A stretch of 64,000 nucleotides of DNA from Helicobacter suis (GTDB lineage Bacteria; Campylobacterota; Campylobacteria; Campylobacterales; Helicobacteraceae), in assembly GCF_902196125.1 (NCBI RefSeq), contig NZ_CABIKG010000008.1, forward strand, positions 1 through 64,000. Direction: 5' to 3'. Of this stretch, positions 48,744 to 58,800 are shown one piece after another; within the stretch, counting starts at the first letter, position 1, and each line of letters begins with the position of its first letter. The notes under the pieces were generated by a model. It was not told the DNA's origin and made no database searches. It saw only the letters and a program-made list of their open reading frames with translations. The position numbers were made by a program, and so were the translations under genes.

Positions 48744-49499
48744 TTAATCGCTTTGGACCTTAGAATTCAGCGTATTATAAGCCTGTTCTAATTGCCATAA
48801 AGTTTTCATGGTATCTGGCAAGTAGCTTTTATTCCAATTTTTAGGTTCTAACACATTGATATAGCACTCCTGAACTAGTGCTTTAAATCCCTTAAAATCT
48901 ACTTTTTCTGCGCGTAAAATCGTACTGACTTGGGTTGGCTCTAAATTTAGCGGTTCTAATTTTAAGTTTGCAAAACCATCATAGAGATTATTAAAATCCA
49001 CATTTTCTAAGTTTAAAAATGCCCCTACATCTAATAACGCCTCTTTTTCTTGTGTGCCTAGATTGCCATCACTATAAGCCAAAACAAAGAGAAATTCCAC
49101 CCACTTTAAGCGCTTTTTATACTCCCCATGCCCGCATTCTAAAAGCTGTGTACAAATCTGATCTAGGGGTGGAGGGGGGCTATGATAAATTTCTTGCAAA
49201 GATTCTAAATCTTTGTTTTCTATCTGGCTTAAATCTTGTAAAAACACCTCTAAAAGCGCTTGGCTAAGAGCTGTGGGTTCAAGATGTTTAGTAAAACTAC
49301 CCATAAGACTAGCTAATACCCCCGCCTCACTTGCTTTTAAAGTTTCTAAAGGATTAGGGAGTACATAAACCTCTAGCGCTTCTTTTGGCTTATTAAATTC
49401 AGGCGGGTCTTTTAGAGGATTTTTGAGATATTCTTGTAAAGTGTAATAAAGATAAATGAGTACTACGGCCACCCCTAAAATCAAAATCACTTCTAACAT
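48744..49499 (-). CDS. Membrane-anchored TerB/DjlA-like protein
   Basis: 251 residues: one N-terminal helix (about 2-22), a polar linker, and a C-terminal helical domain (about 125-245) with FLFVLAYSDGNLGTQEKEALLD, the acidic pattern of TerB and DjlA N-terminal domains. It follows directly after the previous stop (TAAATG). Last gene of the pepF operon. No J domain, so not DjlA itself. Function unknown. Confidence 0.65.
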   Translation of the reverse strand: MLEVILILGVAVVLIYLYYTLQEYLKNPLKDPPEFNKPKEALEVYVLPNPLETLKASEAGVLASLMGSFTKHLEPTALSQALLEVFLQDLSQIENKDLESLQEIYHSPPPPLDQICTQLLECGHGEYKKRLKWVEFLFVLAYSDGNLGTQEKEALLDVGAFLNLENVDFNNLYDGFANLKLEPLNLEPTQVSTILRAEKVDFKGFKALVQECYINVLEPKNWNKSYLPDTMKTLWQLEQAYNTLNSKVQSD

Positions 49500-49808
49500 T
49501 TAAAGTGAGCCTGTTTGGTTTTGTTGTTTGCGGTTTTTAAAATCCCACTCGTTAGCCACTTGATTTAAACGCCGTTTCTCTTCTTTCTCTTTGTTTTTTA
49601 AATCCATCTTGCGCTCATAACTCCTTTGAAGTTGTTTGATATAATCCTCGCGTTTTTCAGGGGGTTGGAAAGAAAGAGGCTTGATGAGCAAAATAAAGGC
49701 CACAAAAAAGAAAATCATCAAGGCTAATTCCCCAGAAGTCTCATCATTGACAATATACCAAGCAAAACCCAACGCCATTGCAAATAAGATTTTAAGCCCG
49801 GCTTTCAA
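49500..49808 (-). CDS. Small membrane protein with charged coiled-coil tail
   Basis: 102 residues. Two helices (about 4-21 and 27-45), then a Lys/Glu-rich coiled coil (about 50-90). TTG start with AAGG ahead, nine bases after the upstream gene. No family recognised. Confidence 0.65.
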   Translation of the reverse strand: MKAGLKILFAMALGFAWYIVNDETSGELALMIFFFVAFILLIKPLSFQPPEKREDYIKQLQRSYERKMDLKNKEKEEKRRLNQVANEWDFKNRKQQNQTGSL

Positions 49809-49817
49809 ACAAAAACC

Positions 49818-51323
49818 TTAGAGAAATGTAAAGGCATTTTGATGGGTGTTTAAACCTAGCGCTTTAGAATCATCTTGGCCTAAGGCTAGCAGTATTACCT
49901 GTGGGAGAAATAACACGCTAGTGCTGTCATGATCTCTTTGATAAATTTTAGAAGCCTTTTTAGCCAAAGTATCTAGCATATGAAATTGGCTTACAGAGCT
50001 TGTTAGTAAAAAATCCACCCCTAGATCAATAGCCTCATAGCGGATACGCGCTGATTCATACAAGGCAGAATCCATATCAATATCTAATAAATGCGCATAG
50101 GATTCCTTAGTAAAAAGCGGGCTATTGCAGCGAAGATTAAGTTTAGTTAATAAAGCATTGCAATCTGTGGGCTGATCTAGGTGGTAATCTTGAAACAAAC
50201 TTGTATAAAAATCTTTAAAAGAGTGCTTAATTTCTAAAGATTCTGCTCGTTTATTTAAAAAATGGTTAAGATAGGCAATTTGTATATCTGGGTGATACTC
50301 TAAATCGTATGTGGCTAAATTTTGCTGTACTTCTTCTCTTAATTTTTCATCACGATCTAAAATAGCTTTAGCATAGCACGCATTAGCGTAAGCATCTTCA
50401 TCGCATAAGAGCAACACCGCGCCCACTTTATGCGCTAAACTCAAATTATAAGCATTGGCCGTTAGAAATTGTTTTAAATCCCCAAATCGTCCCCAATAAC
50501 CCCCATCAAAACAACAAGCTAACTCTAAAAAATCCACCCCCAAATGCTGCAAAAGCAAACGGCTACTTTGCAATAAAGGCGCGCTATTAAAAGCAGAGCT
50601 ATAGGCGTTATACATTAAAAAGCGCGCTTGCTTACTAGGGATTTGAGGTTTGTTAAAAGTGTAATTGATTTTGCCTAAGTGAGCCCAAGGGTTATTAGCT
50701 GAGGGATTGGAGGTATTGAGTAATTGTTGTTGCAAACTATAGATTTCTGTATCAATTACATCATTCTTAGGAAAAATATAGTGTTTGAGACTTACAAAAT
50801 GCATGGCCCCATGGTGTTTGTCTGCTAGGCTTTGTAATAGATCTGATGTGCGGTGTGGGTAACGACTCATGAGCCATTTAGTGTATAGAAAAAAGCCATC
50901 TCCAAAGTAATCTGAATCGCTTTTAGGAGTAATGGCATTGATATGAATGTAGCGGACTAATTCGCTTTTTTCTGCCTCCGTTACAAAAGATGCGCTTTTA
51001 AAAAAGTTTTGGTAGGGTTTTAACATGTTCTCTGTATCCATTAACAGATCTTTTAAAACATATTTGGTAGCTAGGGGTTCTAATGTCCATTCTTTACCAA
51101 AACGATTAATCAGCGTATCAATACTTAAATTTTCAAACACAACAACCCGGTTAATCCGTAAACCCAAATGTGTTTGATCATAGCTCAGATCGGGGATATG
51201 GGCTAAAACATCTCTTAAAGTCCAATCTAGTTGGTACTCCACCACATAAAGCGGGTAAGCAGGGTTGTAATCCTCTTTAGCACAAAAGCGAAACGCCCGG
51301 ATTTGTAATTTTAAAAGACTCAT
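49818..51323 (-). CDS. DUF5644/HdrB-like protein, unknown function
   Basis: 501 residues. The first 110 resemble the ferredoxin-like front of succinate/fumarate reductase iron-sulfur subunits (LQIRAFRF, SYDQTHLGLRINRVV) but lack the cluster cysteines. From about 235 on there are two regions like the cysteine-rich CCG domain of heterodisulfide reductase B (LLQHLGVDFLELACCFDGG; LLCDEDAYANACY), with several expected cysteines missing. Found in epsilon-proteobacteria; role not known. Overlaps the upstream stop by four bases. Confidence 0.65.
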   Translation of the reverse strand: MSLLKLQIRAFRFCAKEDYNPAYPLYVVEYQLDWTLRDVLAHIPDLSYDQTHLGLRINRVVVFENLSIDTLINRFGKEWTLEPLATKYVLKDLLMDTENMLKPYQNFFKSASFVTEAEKSELVRYIHINAITPKSDSDYFGDGFFLYTKWLMSRYPHRTSDLLQSLADKHHGAMHFVSLKHYIFPKNDVIDTEIYSLQQQLLNTSNPSANNPWAHLGKINYTFNKPQIPSKQARFLMYNAYSSAFNSAPLLQSSRLLLQHLGVDFLELACCFDGGYWGRFGDLKQFLTANAYNLSLAHKVGAVLLLCDEDAYANACYAKAILDRDEKLREEVQQNLATYDLEYHPDIQIAYLNHFLNKRAESLEIKHSFKDFYTSLFQDYHLDQPTDCNALLTKLNLRCNSPLFTKESYAHLLDIDMDSALYESARIRYEAIDLGVDFLLTSSVSQFHMLDTLAKKASKIYQRDHDSTSVLFLPQVILLALGQDDSKALGLNTHQNAFTFL

Positions 51324-51763
51324 TTCAAATTTCCCTGCAAGGTTGCAATAACTTGCTGGTTTCTTGGATCGGATAAAATTGCATCTTTAGAACTTTGGAG
51401 TTGCTCGGCTGTGTTATCTACAAAAATGAGGCTAGGATCACAGCGGTTAAACAACACCACATTTGAATCGTTTTTATCCTTAACGATGATCTGTACAATC
51501 CCCTCAAGAACAATTTTAACTGTGGTTTCAATGTGATCGCCTAACCCTGCCTCAAAGTGAATTTCTGGGATTTCTCCATGGATTTTTAAACTATCAAAAG
51601 TATAGCCCGCTAAAACAAAGAGTACAAAATTACCAAAACTCTCGATTTGTTCTTGTGGCAAGGGAGGTTCAAAACGCACACAGCAAAGATCGCAAAAAAT
51701 GCTAAAGTGTACGCGGTGGTGGTATAAAAAATGCAAACAATCCAGACAATGCTGGTTAGACAT
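51320..51763 (-). CDS. Small zinc-ribbon protein
   Basis: 147 residues. Two CxxC pairs (CLDC at about 6-9 and CDLC near 24-27) suggest one zinc site; the rest is alpha/beta with no known motif. ATG at 51763 is five bases after the pepF stop with AAAGG ahead. Longer upstream frame lies inside pepF and is unlikely. Confidence 0.65.
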   Translation of the reverse strand: MSNQHCLDCLHFLYHHRVHFSIFCDLCCVRFEPPLPQEQIESFGNFVLFVLAGYTFDSLKIHGEIPEIHFEAGLGDHIETTVKIVLEGIVQIIVKDKNDSNVVLFNRCDPSLIFVDNTAEQLQSSKDAILSDPRNQQVIATLQGNLK

Positions 51764-51767
51764 TGCC

Positions 51768-53561
51768 TTATACCTTTGTAGCGCATCCATCAAGCAACCC
51801 TTCAAATTCCTCAAGCATTTTTTCCACCTCGTCCATGCCAATTTTCCAAAATGCCTTATCTGTAATATCAAACCCAAACATGCCCACTAGTTCCTCAGGG
51901 CTTACACTGCCCCCCTTGCTTAAAAACGCTGTATAGGTATCCACGAATGCCTGTTTTTCTGCTGTAGTTTTCTTTTTGCGATACAGACCAAATAAAGCTA
52001 GAACTAATAACTGTCCATAGCTATAAGAATAACAATAAAAAGGTGAGTGGATAAAATGGGGGATATAACTCCACCAGCGGGCGTAATTCTTGCTTAGTTT
52101 AACGCTTTTACCAAACATTTTAGCGTTTTCCTCTTGCCAAATGCGATCAAAATCCTTAGCCTTTAATTCCTCAAACTCGCCCCCACTGCTATGGATGCGT
52201 CTTTCAAAATTAGTCATCACCACTTGCCTAAACATAGTAGAAAACATGTCCTCTAATTTGCCGGCATAAATCCCGCGCAATTCTTTCTTATCCAAATCCT
52301 TTTTTAAACTTTCAAACAAGAGCATTTCCCCAAAAACAGAGGCGGTTTCAGAGGTGGTTAGGGGGGTATTAGCATTAAGATAGCCTACTTGCCTACTTAA
52401 TGTCTGGTGGATCATGTGCCCAAATTCATGGGCAATGGTAAAGGCGCTACGGCGATTACCGGTAAAATTAAGCAACACAAAAGGGTGGGCACTAGGCACG
52501 GTGCTATCGCTAAATGCCCCCCCTCGTTTGCCCGGGCGCGGATGCGAATCCACCCAACCTTCTTTAACCCCACGACTCACAATCTCATAAAATTTAGGTG
52601 AGAAGTCTTGATAAGCCTTAAAAACTAGATCTAATGCCTCTTTGTAGCTCAGAGGTGTTTCTTTTTGCTCAATAGGGGCATAACGATCGTAATCCTTGAG
52701 TTTACAACCTAGAAGTTTGGCCTTACTTTTATAATAGCGGTGCACTAAAGGATAATTTTCCTCCACAATCTCTAGCATGCTATCTACGCTTTCTTGGGGG
52801 ATTTGATTAGACAGATGCCTAAAGCTCTCAGGTTTTTCATAGTGGCGCAACTTAGTATCAATATGTGAATCTTTGCGCACCATGTTTAAAACATAAGTTA
52901 GAACTAGCCTATTTTTCTTTAAAGACTTAGTCAAGGTTTTTTGGGCAAGTTTGCGCAATTTGCGATCCGGATTGTGTAGTTCAGATAAAATTTCTTCCTC
53001 GCTAATCATCTTATTTTGAAAAGGCATTTTTAGCGAGGTGATCACTTGATCGAAAAGATTAGAAAAGGCCTCTACACCAACCCCAGAGGTGGCCAGTAGC
53101 ACTTTTTCCTCCGGTAAACTCAGCATATGGGGTTTTTGGTGCAGAAGTAGGCGCAAATAATAAGCGTATTTAGCGCTAGCCTTGATAATAGCCTCTTGTT
53201 TAGCGCTTTCTAAAGCGCAAAATTCATTTTCCACAAAGAGCAGGTGTTGGCCCATGTCGGCGCATAATAATTGGTATTTTGAATACAAATCACTGCGCTT
53301 AGAATCAACACAGAAAATCAAAAAAACATAACTCATCGCCCTAGAAATCCCCTCGCTTAGGACTTCATATCCTTCCAAAATTTTCTCAAAAGCCTCCGGT
53401 TGTACTTGGGCAAAACTACCCGCATGTTCTTTTTCAAAAGCCTTTACCTTTTGATCCCATTCACTGACATGTTGATCTAAAGCCTCTTGGTTTGCAAACA
53501 GCGCACTCAAATCCCACTGGTTTTCAAGCTCTTTAGAGGGTTGGGTTTGTTTATTTGGCAT
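51768..53561 (-). CDS. pepF: Oligoendopeptidase F
   Basis: 597-residue M3 zinc metallopeptidase that degrades oligopeptides in the cytosol. HEFGH at 378-382 is the zinc site, with the third ligand in SETASVFGEMLL downstream. First gene of a tight five-gene operon to 48744. Confidence 0.95.
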   Translation of the reverse strand: MPNKQTQPSKELENQWDLSALFANQEALDQHVSEWDQKVKAFEKEHAGSFAQVQPEAFEKILEGYEVLSEGISRAMSYVFLIFCVDSKRSDLYSKYQLLCADMGQHLLFVENEFCALESAKQEAIIKASAKYAYYLRLLLHQKPHMLSLPEEKVLLATSGVGVEAFSNLFDQVITSLKMPFQNKMISEEEILSELHNPDRKLRKLAQKTLTKSLKKNRLVLTYVLNMVRKDSHIDTKLRHYEKPESFRHLSNQIPQESVDSMLEIVEENYPLVHRYYKSKAKLLGCKLKDYDRYAPIEQKETPLSYKEALDLVFKAYQDFSPKFYEIVSRGVKEGWVDSHPRPGKRGGAFSDSTVPSAHPFVLLNFTGNRRSAFTIAHEFGHMIHQTLSRQVGYLNANTPLTTSETASVFGEMLLFESLKKDLDKKELRGIYAGKLEDMFSTMFRQVVMTNFERRIHSSGGEFEELKAKDFDRIWQEENAKMFGKSVKLSKNYARWWSYIPHFIHSPFYCYSYSYGQLLVLALFGLYRKKKTTAEKQAFVDTYTAFLSKGGSVSPEELVGMFGFDITDKAFWKIGMDEVEKMLEEFEGLLDGCATKV

Positions 53562-53667
53562 GGCATACTCCTTTTAAAGTTAAAACTAAGGATATTTTAG
53601 CATGGTTTGGCTCGATTGGCTCTAATTCTAGCCAAGTTATTAAGAAGTTAGAAAAAAAAGCGTGTGT

Positions 53668-53673
53668 TATAAT
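53668..53673 (+). promoter_or_regulatory. -10 box of the LPP20-like lipoprotein gene
   Basis: TATAAT 32 bases before the TTG start, with TAAGGAG between them as ribosome site. Confidence 0.55.
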
Positions 53674-53705
53674 ATCTAAATCATTTTTACTTTAAGGAGA
53701 CTATT

Positions 53706-54491
53706 TTGAAAAATAGGTACACCGCGTTACTCACATTTTTAGTTGGGTATTTTTTTATAGCTTGTAGTGTGTATGAGAGTACGGATCTACCCTCTGAGAA
53801 TATTTATAAGAAGGAAAAGGCTAAAAAAGCTAGCAAAGACAAAAACAAACACCCTAAAGAAAAAGATGTGAAAAACAAACCCCACAAAGAAATCCCCGTT
53901 TCTAAAGCCCCTGAGACTCCCAAAAGATCAGAATCTAACACCGCTTTAACAGAAGAGATTAAAAAACTCAGTGCGGCTATAGCTACGAATGCTGAAAAAG
54001 TAGATGCCTTAGATGCTAAATTTAACACACAAGAAGCACAAAAACAACCGCCACAAAATACACTACCAAAAAATGTTGAAAAATCTGATCGTTTCCTCAT
54101 TGGATATGGCATAAGCGATACGAAGGTAGAATCTGATCAAAATAGTGATGCAAGAGAAGCCGCTTATTTTAATGCAAGACGCATGCTCACTTTCTCTATT
54201 TATAAAAGATTTAGTCAGGCTCTACAAGATAATCACTTAAAATCTAATCATCTTAGAAATATTTTACTCTTCACCATTGATAAGGCCATTGATAGTACCG
54301 AAATTTATAAAGAAAAGAAATTTATCTTTTTGCCCTTTTATCGCAAAATCTTAGGGCTTTTCTTAGTAGATAGCAATGTTTTAGAGCGCATTAGACAATT
54401 AGTACGCGTCCAGTATAATTTTACAAACCAACAAAGACATGTCATTGATCGCTTGATTTATACGATGCAAAACGAGGATACTTTACACTAA
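53706..54491 (+). CDS. Lipoprotein with LPP20-like C-terminal domain
   Basis: 261 residues. Lipobox FIAC (Cys20), a Lys-rich repetitive linker (about 37-75), a short coiled coil, and a C-terminal domain (about 128-255) starting FLIGYGISDTKVES and DAREAAYFNARRML, resembling the Helicobacter LPP20 family. TTG start after AAGGAG. Outer-membrane location likely. Role unknown. Confidence 0.72.
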   Translation: MKNRYTALLTFLVGYFFIACSVYESTDLPSENIYKKEKAKKASKDKNKHPKEKDVKNKPHKEIPVSKAPETPKRSESNTALTEEIKKLSAAIATNAEKVDALDAKFNTQEAQKQPPQNTLPKNVEKSDRFLIGYGISDTKVESDQNSDAREAAYFNARRMLTFSIYKRFSQALQDNHLKSNHLRNILLFTIDKAIDSTEIYKEKKFIFLPFYRKILGLFLVDSNVLERIRQLVRVQYNFTNQQRHVIDRLIYTMQNEDTLH

Positions 54492-54521
54492 TAATCACCT
54501 ATTGGCACATTTATTCACATG

Positions 54522-54561
54522 TTAGGCACAGTGATTGCTTTTTGTGCCTATATGTGCCTAA
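54522..54561 (+). terminator. Hairpin after the LPP20-like gene
   Basis: TTAGGCACA pairs with TGTGCCTAA (9 bp), and an inner TGTGCCT gives an alternative stem. It lies 31 bases after the stop. The T run is weak, so it may not be an intrinsic terminator. The rest of the gap to acpS (272 bases) holds no gene. Confidence 0.4.
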
Positions 54562-54764
54562 AACCTGCAATTTTAAGTTAAAAACCCCACTTTTTAACCT
54601 ATCATTAGCACATGCTTTGTGCTCTCATGTGAACAAAGAAGTTTTTTTCCCCATGCTAGCAAGTCCCTTTGTAGCGCACTTAAATAGGCTTAATTCACAT
54701 TTTCACAGCCCCTACTACTACTACTAAAAATAATAATCATGGATTTTTTGCCCCTTTTTTAAAA

Positions 54765-55118
54765 TCAAGAAAGAAACTGCACTAAAACAACAGCGATTGC
54801 AAAACCCCGATCATGGCTAATGCTTACATGTAAATTTTGGATCTTAAAAAGTGTCTGTTTTTCAGGGGTGAGTTGTAAAATAGGCGCGCCTAATGTGTTT
54901 TTAGACAAGCACATATCTAAAAATCTCAACTGCGCACAAATCCCCACCCCTAAAGCTTTAGAACAAGCCTCTTTAGCCGCCCAAGCTCCGGCAATACTTT
55001 GGGGTTTTATAAATAGAGCTTGTTCGTAAGCTGAAAGGAATTTATTTAAAAAGCGGTGTTTGTGGCGGGATATATTGTCTGTAATGCGCGCTATACAAAC
55101 AATATCAACCCCAATCAT
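54765..55118 (-). CDS. acpS: Holo-acyl-carrier-protein synthase
   Basis: Attaches phosphopantetheine to ACP for fatty-acid synthesis. 117 residues. MIGVDIV (Asp5) and AAKEACSKAL (Glu50) bind magnesium. ATG overlaps fliL by four bases; the pairing matches H. pylori. Confidence 0.94.
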   Translation of the reverse strand: MIGVDIVCIARITDNISRHKHRFLNKFLSAYEQALFIKPQSIAGAWAAKEACSKALGVGICAQLRFLDMCLSKNTLGAPILQLTPEKQTLFKIQNLHVSISHDRGFAIAVVLVQFLS

Positions 55119-55660
55119 TGAATCACAAAATCGGTAAAGAAAACATTTTTAATAAAGCCATCAATTAAAAAGCTATTGATATTACTACGGATTTCCTCTT
55201 TAAGCTTGTTTTTGCCCTTAAGTGTGCTGATCTCCTCAATAGATTTAGAAGAAAGAATTTCAATAATGGTGTCTTTAATCGCCGTTTCTTTAACTTTAAC
55301 CTCTTCTACTAACTTAGGATCGCTTAACTCTAAACTAATACTAGTTTTAAGATAACGGCGTCCATTTTGGGCAATTAAATTCACCACAAAGGGATCGCTT
55401 AAGGGATATAAAGGCCCTAAGGATAAATAATCTGATGATTTAACCATTAAATCTGATTGCCCCCCATTATCATTGAGTTTACTGGCCTCTCTGATCTGGC
55501 GCATGCGATTTCCCGTATCTCCCTCTGGTTTTTTCTCATTTCTACCGAGTAATAAAATAGCAATCACCCCCACCAAAATTAGCATCACCAAAACCGCACC
55601 AATCACCACAAACAAAAACGCCTTGCTGCTCTTTTTGGCCTCTTTAACCTCATCAGCCAT
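55115..55660 (-). CDS. fliL: Flagellar basal-body protein FliL
   Basis: 181 residues, one membrane helix (about 15-38) and a periplasmic domain with LGPLYPLSDPFVVNL. It steadies the motor stators. Two bases after rsmD. Confidence 0.9.
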   Translation of the reverse strand: MADEVKEAKKSSKAFLFVVIGAVLVMLILVGVIAILLLGRNEKKPEGDTGNRMRQIREASKLNDNGGQSDLMVKSSDYLSLGPLYPLSDPFVVNLIAQNGRRYLKTSISLELSDPKLVEEVKVKETAIKDTIIEILSSKSIEEISTLKGKNKLKEEIRSNINSFLIDGFIKNVFFTDFVIQ

Positions 55661-55662
55661 GT

Positions 55663-56262
55663 TTATTCCTTTGATAAAAAATAATAACTCAAGCTTGTTT
55701 TACCAAACTTTCTTTGCTTGATTATACTAAAGCCGGCTATATTTCTTGGCATGCTCTGCGTGCTTTTATGCTCAAATACAATTAAAAATCCATGCTCTAA
55801 AAGAAGCGGGGGAATTGTTAAGTTCTCTAAAAAATGCAAACAACGCGTATAAATCCCCTCCATAAAGGGCGGGTCCATGTATAAAACCACTAAGCCTTTA
55901 GGTTTTAATGTTTCTAAATAAGAATGGAGTAATTTAAACACATCTGCACAAACAGCGTAAATCTGTGCCTCTTTAAATCTATTTTTAAAGGCTTGGATAT
56001 TTTGCTCTAATACCAAAAAAACATGGGGGTTTTGTTCAAAAAAGTAGGCTTCAGAAGCGCCCCGACTTAGGGCTTCTAAACCCATGCTCGCACTACCAGA
56101 AAAAGCCTCAATAAACACGCTATGAATAATAGAAGTTTGCAACACATTAAAAAAGGATTCTCTAACAATAGCCTTAGTGGGGCGCGTGATTTGTTTAGGG
56201 GGCAAATGTAAAGAAAGACCCTTGCACACCCCCCCTAAGATTTTTAAAAGTGAGGGGGGCAT
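55663..56262 (-). CDS. rsmD: 16S rRNA (guanine966-N2)-methyltransferase
   Basis: 199-residue SAM methyltransferase. Catalytic DPPF at 130-133, SAM motif EAFSGSASMGLEALSRG (about 52-68). Starts one base into the stop of the upstream gene. Confidence 0.92.
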   Translation of the reverse strand: MPPSLLKILGGVCKGLSLHLPPKQITRPTKAIVRESFFNVLQTSIIHSVFIEAFSGSASMGLEALSRGASEAYFFEQNPHVFLVLEQNIQAFKNRFKEAQIYAVCADVFKLLHSYLETLKPKGLVVLYMDPPFMEGIYTRCLHFLENLTIPPLLLEHGFLIVFEHKSTQSMPRNIAGFSIIKQRKFGKTSLSYYFLSKE

Positions 56263-56585
56263 TAGCGTTTATAATCCTGCAATAATTCAAGCAACTTATG
56301 CGTGTACTCTTGTAACAGGGTTTGTACCTTATACTCTAAACTCTCTCTTTGGGCTTTATTTTGGTAGAAATCTTGTAATTTTTCTAATAATTCTTCTTTT
56401 GTAAAGGGGGTTTGAATATGCGCCTCTTTTTGCGATCCAATCAAACAAGTGGCCTTTAGTGGGTTTTTAAGGGGCCAATCGCTTAAAATAAAATCACAAG
56501 CCTCTTGAGTGGATAAAAAATCATGCAAATAGCGCTCTAAAACTTGTTTTAACAATAAAGAGCGACAGTTGATAAAAATCTTCAT
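56262..56585 (-). CDS. Conserved Helicobacter protein upstream of rsmD
   Basis: 107 residues from ATG at 56585 (MKIFINCRS); a longer frame reaches into the lepA promoter region and is less likely. Helical C-terminus. Same position as H. pylori HP0811. Function unknown. Confidence 0.65.
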   Translation of the reverse strand: MKIFINCRSLLLKQVLERYLHDFLSTQEACDFILSDWPLKNPLKATCLIGSQKEAHIQTPFTKEELLEKLQDFYQNKAQRESLEYKVQTLLQEYTHKLLELLQDYKR

Positions 56586-56656
56586 CGTTTCCATTTTTTG
56601 CGCACCAAATGCTATTATTGCATATTCCATGTTCAAAAATACTTTTAAGGGAGGCT

Positions 56657-58450
56657 ATGCAACAGCGTATCCGCAATTTTTCTATCATTGCCCATATTGA
56701 TCATGGCAAGAGTACTTTAGCTGATTGTTTGATTCAAGCCTGTAAAGCCATAAGCACACGGGAAATGACAAGCCAAGTGTTAGACACTATGGACATTGAA
56801 AAAGAAAGAGGAATCACCATTAAAGCCCAATCTGTGCGCTTACAATATCATTTTCAAGGGCAAGATTATATTTTAAATCTTATTGATACCCCCGGGCATG
56901 TAGATTTTAGCTATGAAGTCTCTCGTTCACTAGCTGCTTGTGAGGGAGCACTTTTAGTTGTAGATGCCACGCAGGGCGTGCAGGCACAAACCATTGCTAA
57001 TGTCTATGTAGCCCTAGATAACCACCTAGAAATTCTACCCGTGATTAATAAAATTGATCTGCCTAACGCTGAAATTAGCGCAGTTAAAGAAGATATTGAA
57101 GATACCATTGGGTTAGATTGTAGTGAGGCTAATTGTGTGAGCGCAAAATCAGGTTTAGGGATTTTAGCATTGTTAGAAACACTTATTACTAAAATCCCCC
57201 CACCTAATGGTAACCCTAATGCCCCCACTAAAGCCCTTATTTATGATTCATGGTTTGATAATTATCTAGGGGCTTTGGCTTTGGTGCGTCTTAAAGAGGG
57301 CCGTTTGTGTGCCAACCAAGAGGTATTAGTCATGGGCAATCAAAAAATTCATCAAGTGCTAGCTCTTTACTACCCTAATCCCTTGCATAAAATCCCTACA
57401 GATACCATTGAATGTGGCGAAATTGGCATTATTTCTTTAGGCTCTAAAAATTTAACAGACATCACCGTAGGCGATACGATCACCGATGCTACAAACCCCA
57501 CACAAAACCCTATAGAAGGATTTAAACCGGCTAAGCCTTTTGTCTTTGCCGGGCTTTATCCTATAGAGAGCGATCAATTTGAAGAATTGCGCGATGCGTT
57601 GTATAAATTACAGCTTAACGACTCTTCTTTACAATTTGAACCTGAAAGTAGCATGGCTTTGGGTTTTGGTTTTCGGGTAGGGTTTTTAGGACTCTTGCAT
57701 ATGGAAGTGATTAAGGAAAGATTAGAGCGCGAGTTTAATCTTAATCTTATCACCACCGCGCCTACTGTTATCTATGAAGTGCATTTAAATAATGGAGAAA
57801 TATTATCCGTGCAAAACCCTAGCCAGCTACCCCCTGAAAACACCATTGCCTGCATTAAAGAACCCTATGTAAAGGCTAGTATCATTGCACCTAGTGAGTA
57901 TTTAGGCAATTTATTAGGCTTACTTAATAAAAGACGGGGGATTCAAGATAAAATGGAGTATCTCAACCAAAACCGGGTACTTTTAACTTATTCTTTGCCC
58001 AGTAATGAAATCGTGATGGATTTTTATGACAAACTTAAATCTTGCACTAAGGGTTATGCTAGCTTTGATTATGAACCCATTGATTATAAAGAAGGGCGGC
58101 TAGTTAAGCTAGATATACGAGTCGCCTCTGAAGTAGTGGATGCGCTCTCTATTATTGTAGATAAGAGCAAGGCCTATGAAAAAGGCAAGGCTTTAGTAGA
58201 AACCATGAAAACGCTGATCCCAAGACAACTTTTTGAAGTCGCTATTCAAGCTAGCATTGGCAATAAAATCATCGCACGAGAGACGGTTAAGTCGGTGGGT
58301 AAGAATGTAACGGCTAAATGTTATGGGGGTGATATTACTAGAAAGCGCAAACTCTTAGAAAAGCAAAAAGAGGGCAAGAAACGCATGAAAGCCATTGGTA
58401 AAGTCCAACTCCCCCAAGAGGCATTTTTAGCGATTTTAAAGGTGGAGTGA
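56657..58450 (+). CDS. lepA: Elongation factor 4 (LepA)
   Basis: Ribosome-bound GTPase of the EF-G family. 597 residues. HIDHGKST (13-20), DTPGH and NKIDLP bind GTP; the C-terminal domain has [21 protein letters not shown] (positions about 548-568). ATG at 56657 with AAGGGAGG; the frame extends 16 codons upstream but without support. The TGA stop is the left border of a dispersed repeat. Confidence 0.95.
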   Translation: MQQRIRNFSIIAHIDHGKSTLADCLIQACKAISTREMTSQVLDTMDIEKERGITIKAQSVRLQYHFQGQDYILNLIDTPGHVDFSYEVSRSLAACEGALLVVDATQGVQAQTIANVYVALDNHLEILPVINKIDLPNAEISAVKEDIEDTIGLDCSEANCVSAKSGLGILALLETLITKIPPPNGNPNAPTKALIYDSWFDNYLGALALVRLKEGRLCANQEVLVMGNQKIHQVLALYYPNPLHKIPTDTIECGEIGIISLGSKNLTDITVGDTITDATNPTQNPIEGFKPAKPFVFAGLYPIESDQFEELRDALYKLQLNDSSLQFEPESSMALGFGFRVGFLGLLHMEVIKERLEREFNLNLITTAPTVIYEVHLNNGEILSVQNPSQLPPENTIACIKEPYVKASIIAPSEYLGNLLGLLNKRRGIQDKMEYLNQNRVLLTYSLPSNEIVMDFYDKLKSCTKGYASFDYEPIDYKEGRLVKLDIRVASEVVDALSIIVDKSKAYEKGKALVETMKTLIPRQLFEVAIQASIGNKIIARETVKSVGKNVTAKCYGGDITRKRKLLEKQKEGKKRMKAIGKVQLPQEAFLAILKVE

Positions 58451-58713
58451 AGTGCCCAAATGCTAAAAACACTTGAGCTTCCTAGGCTGATGTTGCCCGT
58501 AGGGAGAGTTTGGTTCTCACTCTATCCCTATAGTAGGGATTTTACAGAGTTGAAAGCTCCAACGCGACTCCCTACAGGTCTCACACATCATATCTCCAAA
58601 GGCGTAACTTTCGGCACTTCCTGCCGTAGATACGAATGTATGCGGGTATTGTACCACAAAAGTAAGAATAGGTGGCATTCATTCCACCCGCTAAAGATAA
58701 GTGGGATTTCTGC
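58447..58713 (+). mobile_element. Dispersed structured repeat, copy 2
   Basis: Second copy of the 4996-5256 element, in the same orientation and again at the very end of a plus-strand gene. The left hairpin has two mismatches here, the right one reads CACCCG...AGTGGG around CTAAAGA. The blocks GTTGCCCGTAGGGAGAGTTT and GATACGAATGTATGCGGGT are unchanged or nearly so. Followed by 87 bases including a motif shared with 29307-29332. Confidence 0.6.
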
Positions 58714-58800
58714 AAGAGAGTCTTAAACTCTTTAGCACTTGTAGCACAAACCTTTAGCCTTAGTCAAAGCTAGGGGCTTTATAGCGTAATTGCTAAAAGT

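Noticed and set aside
54542-54727. 61-codon open frame between the LPP20-like gene and acpS
   Set aside because: No ribosome site, no family signal, and it overlaps the hairpin; likely chance.
58460-58726. 88-codon open frame across repeat copy 2
   Set aside because: Copy 1 does not keep the same frame, so the conservation is at the nucleic acid level, not protein.
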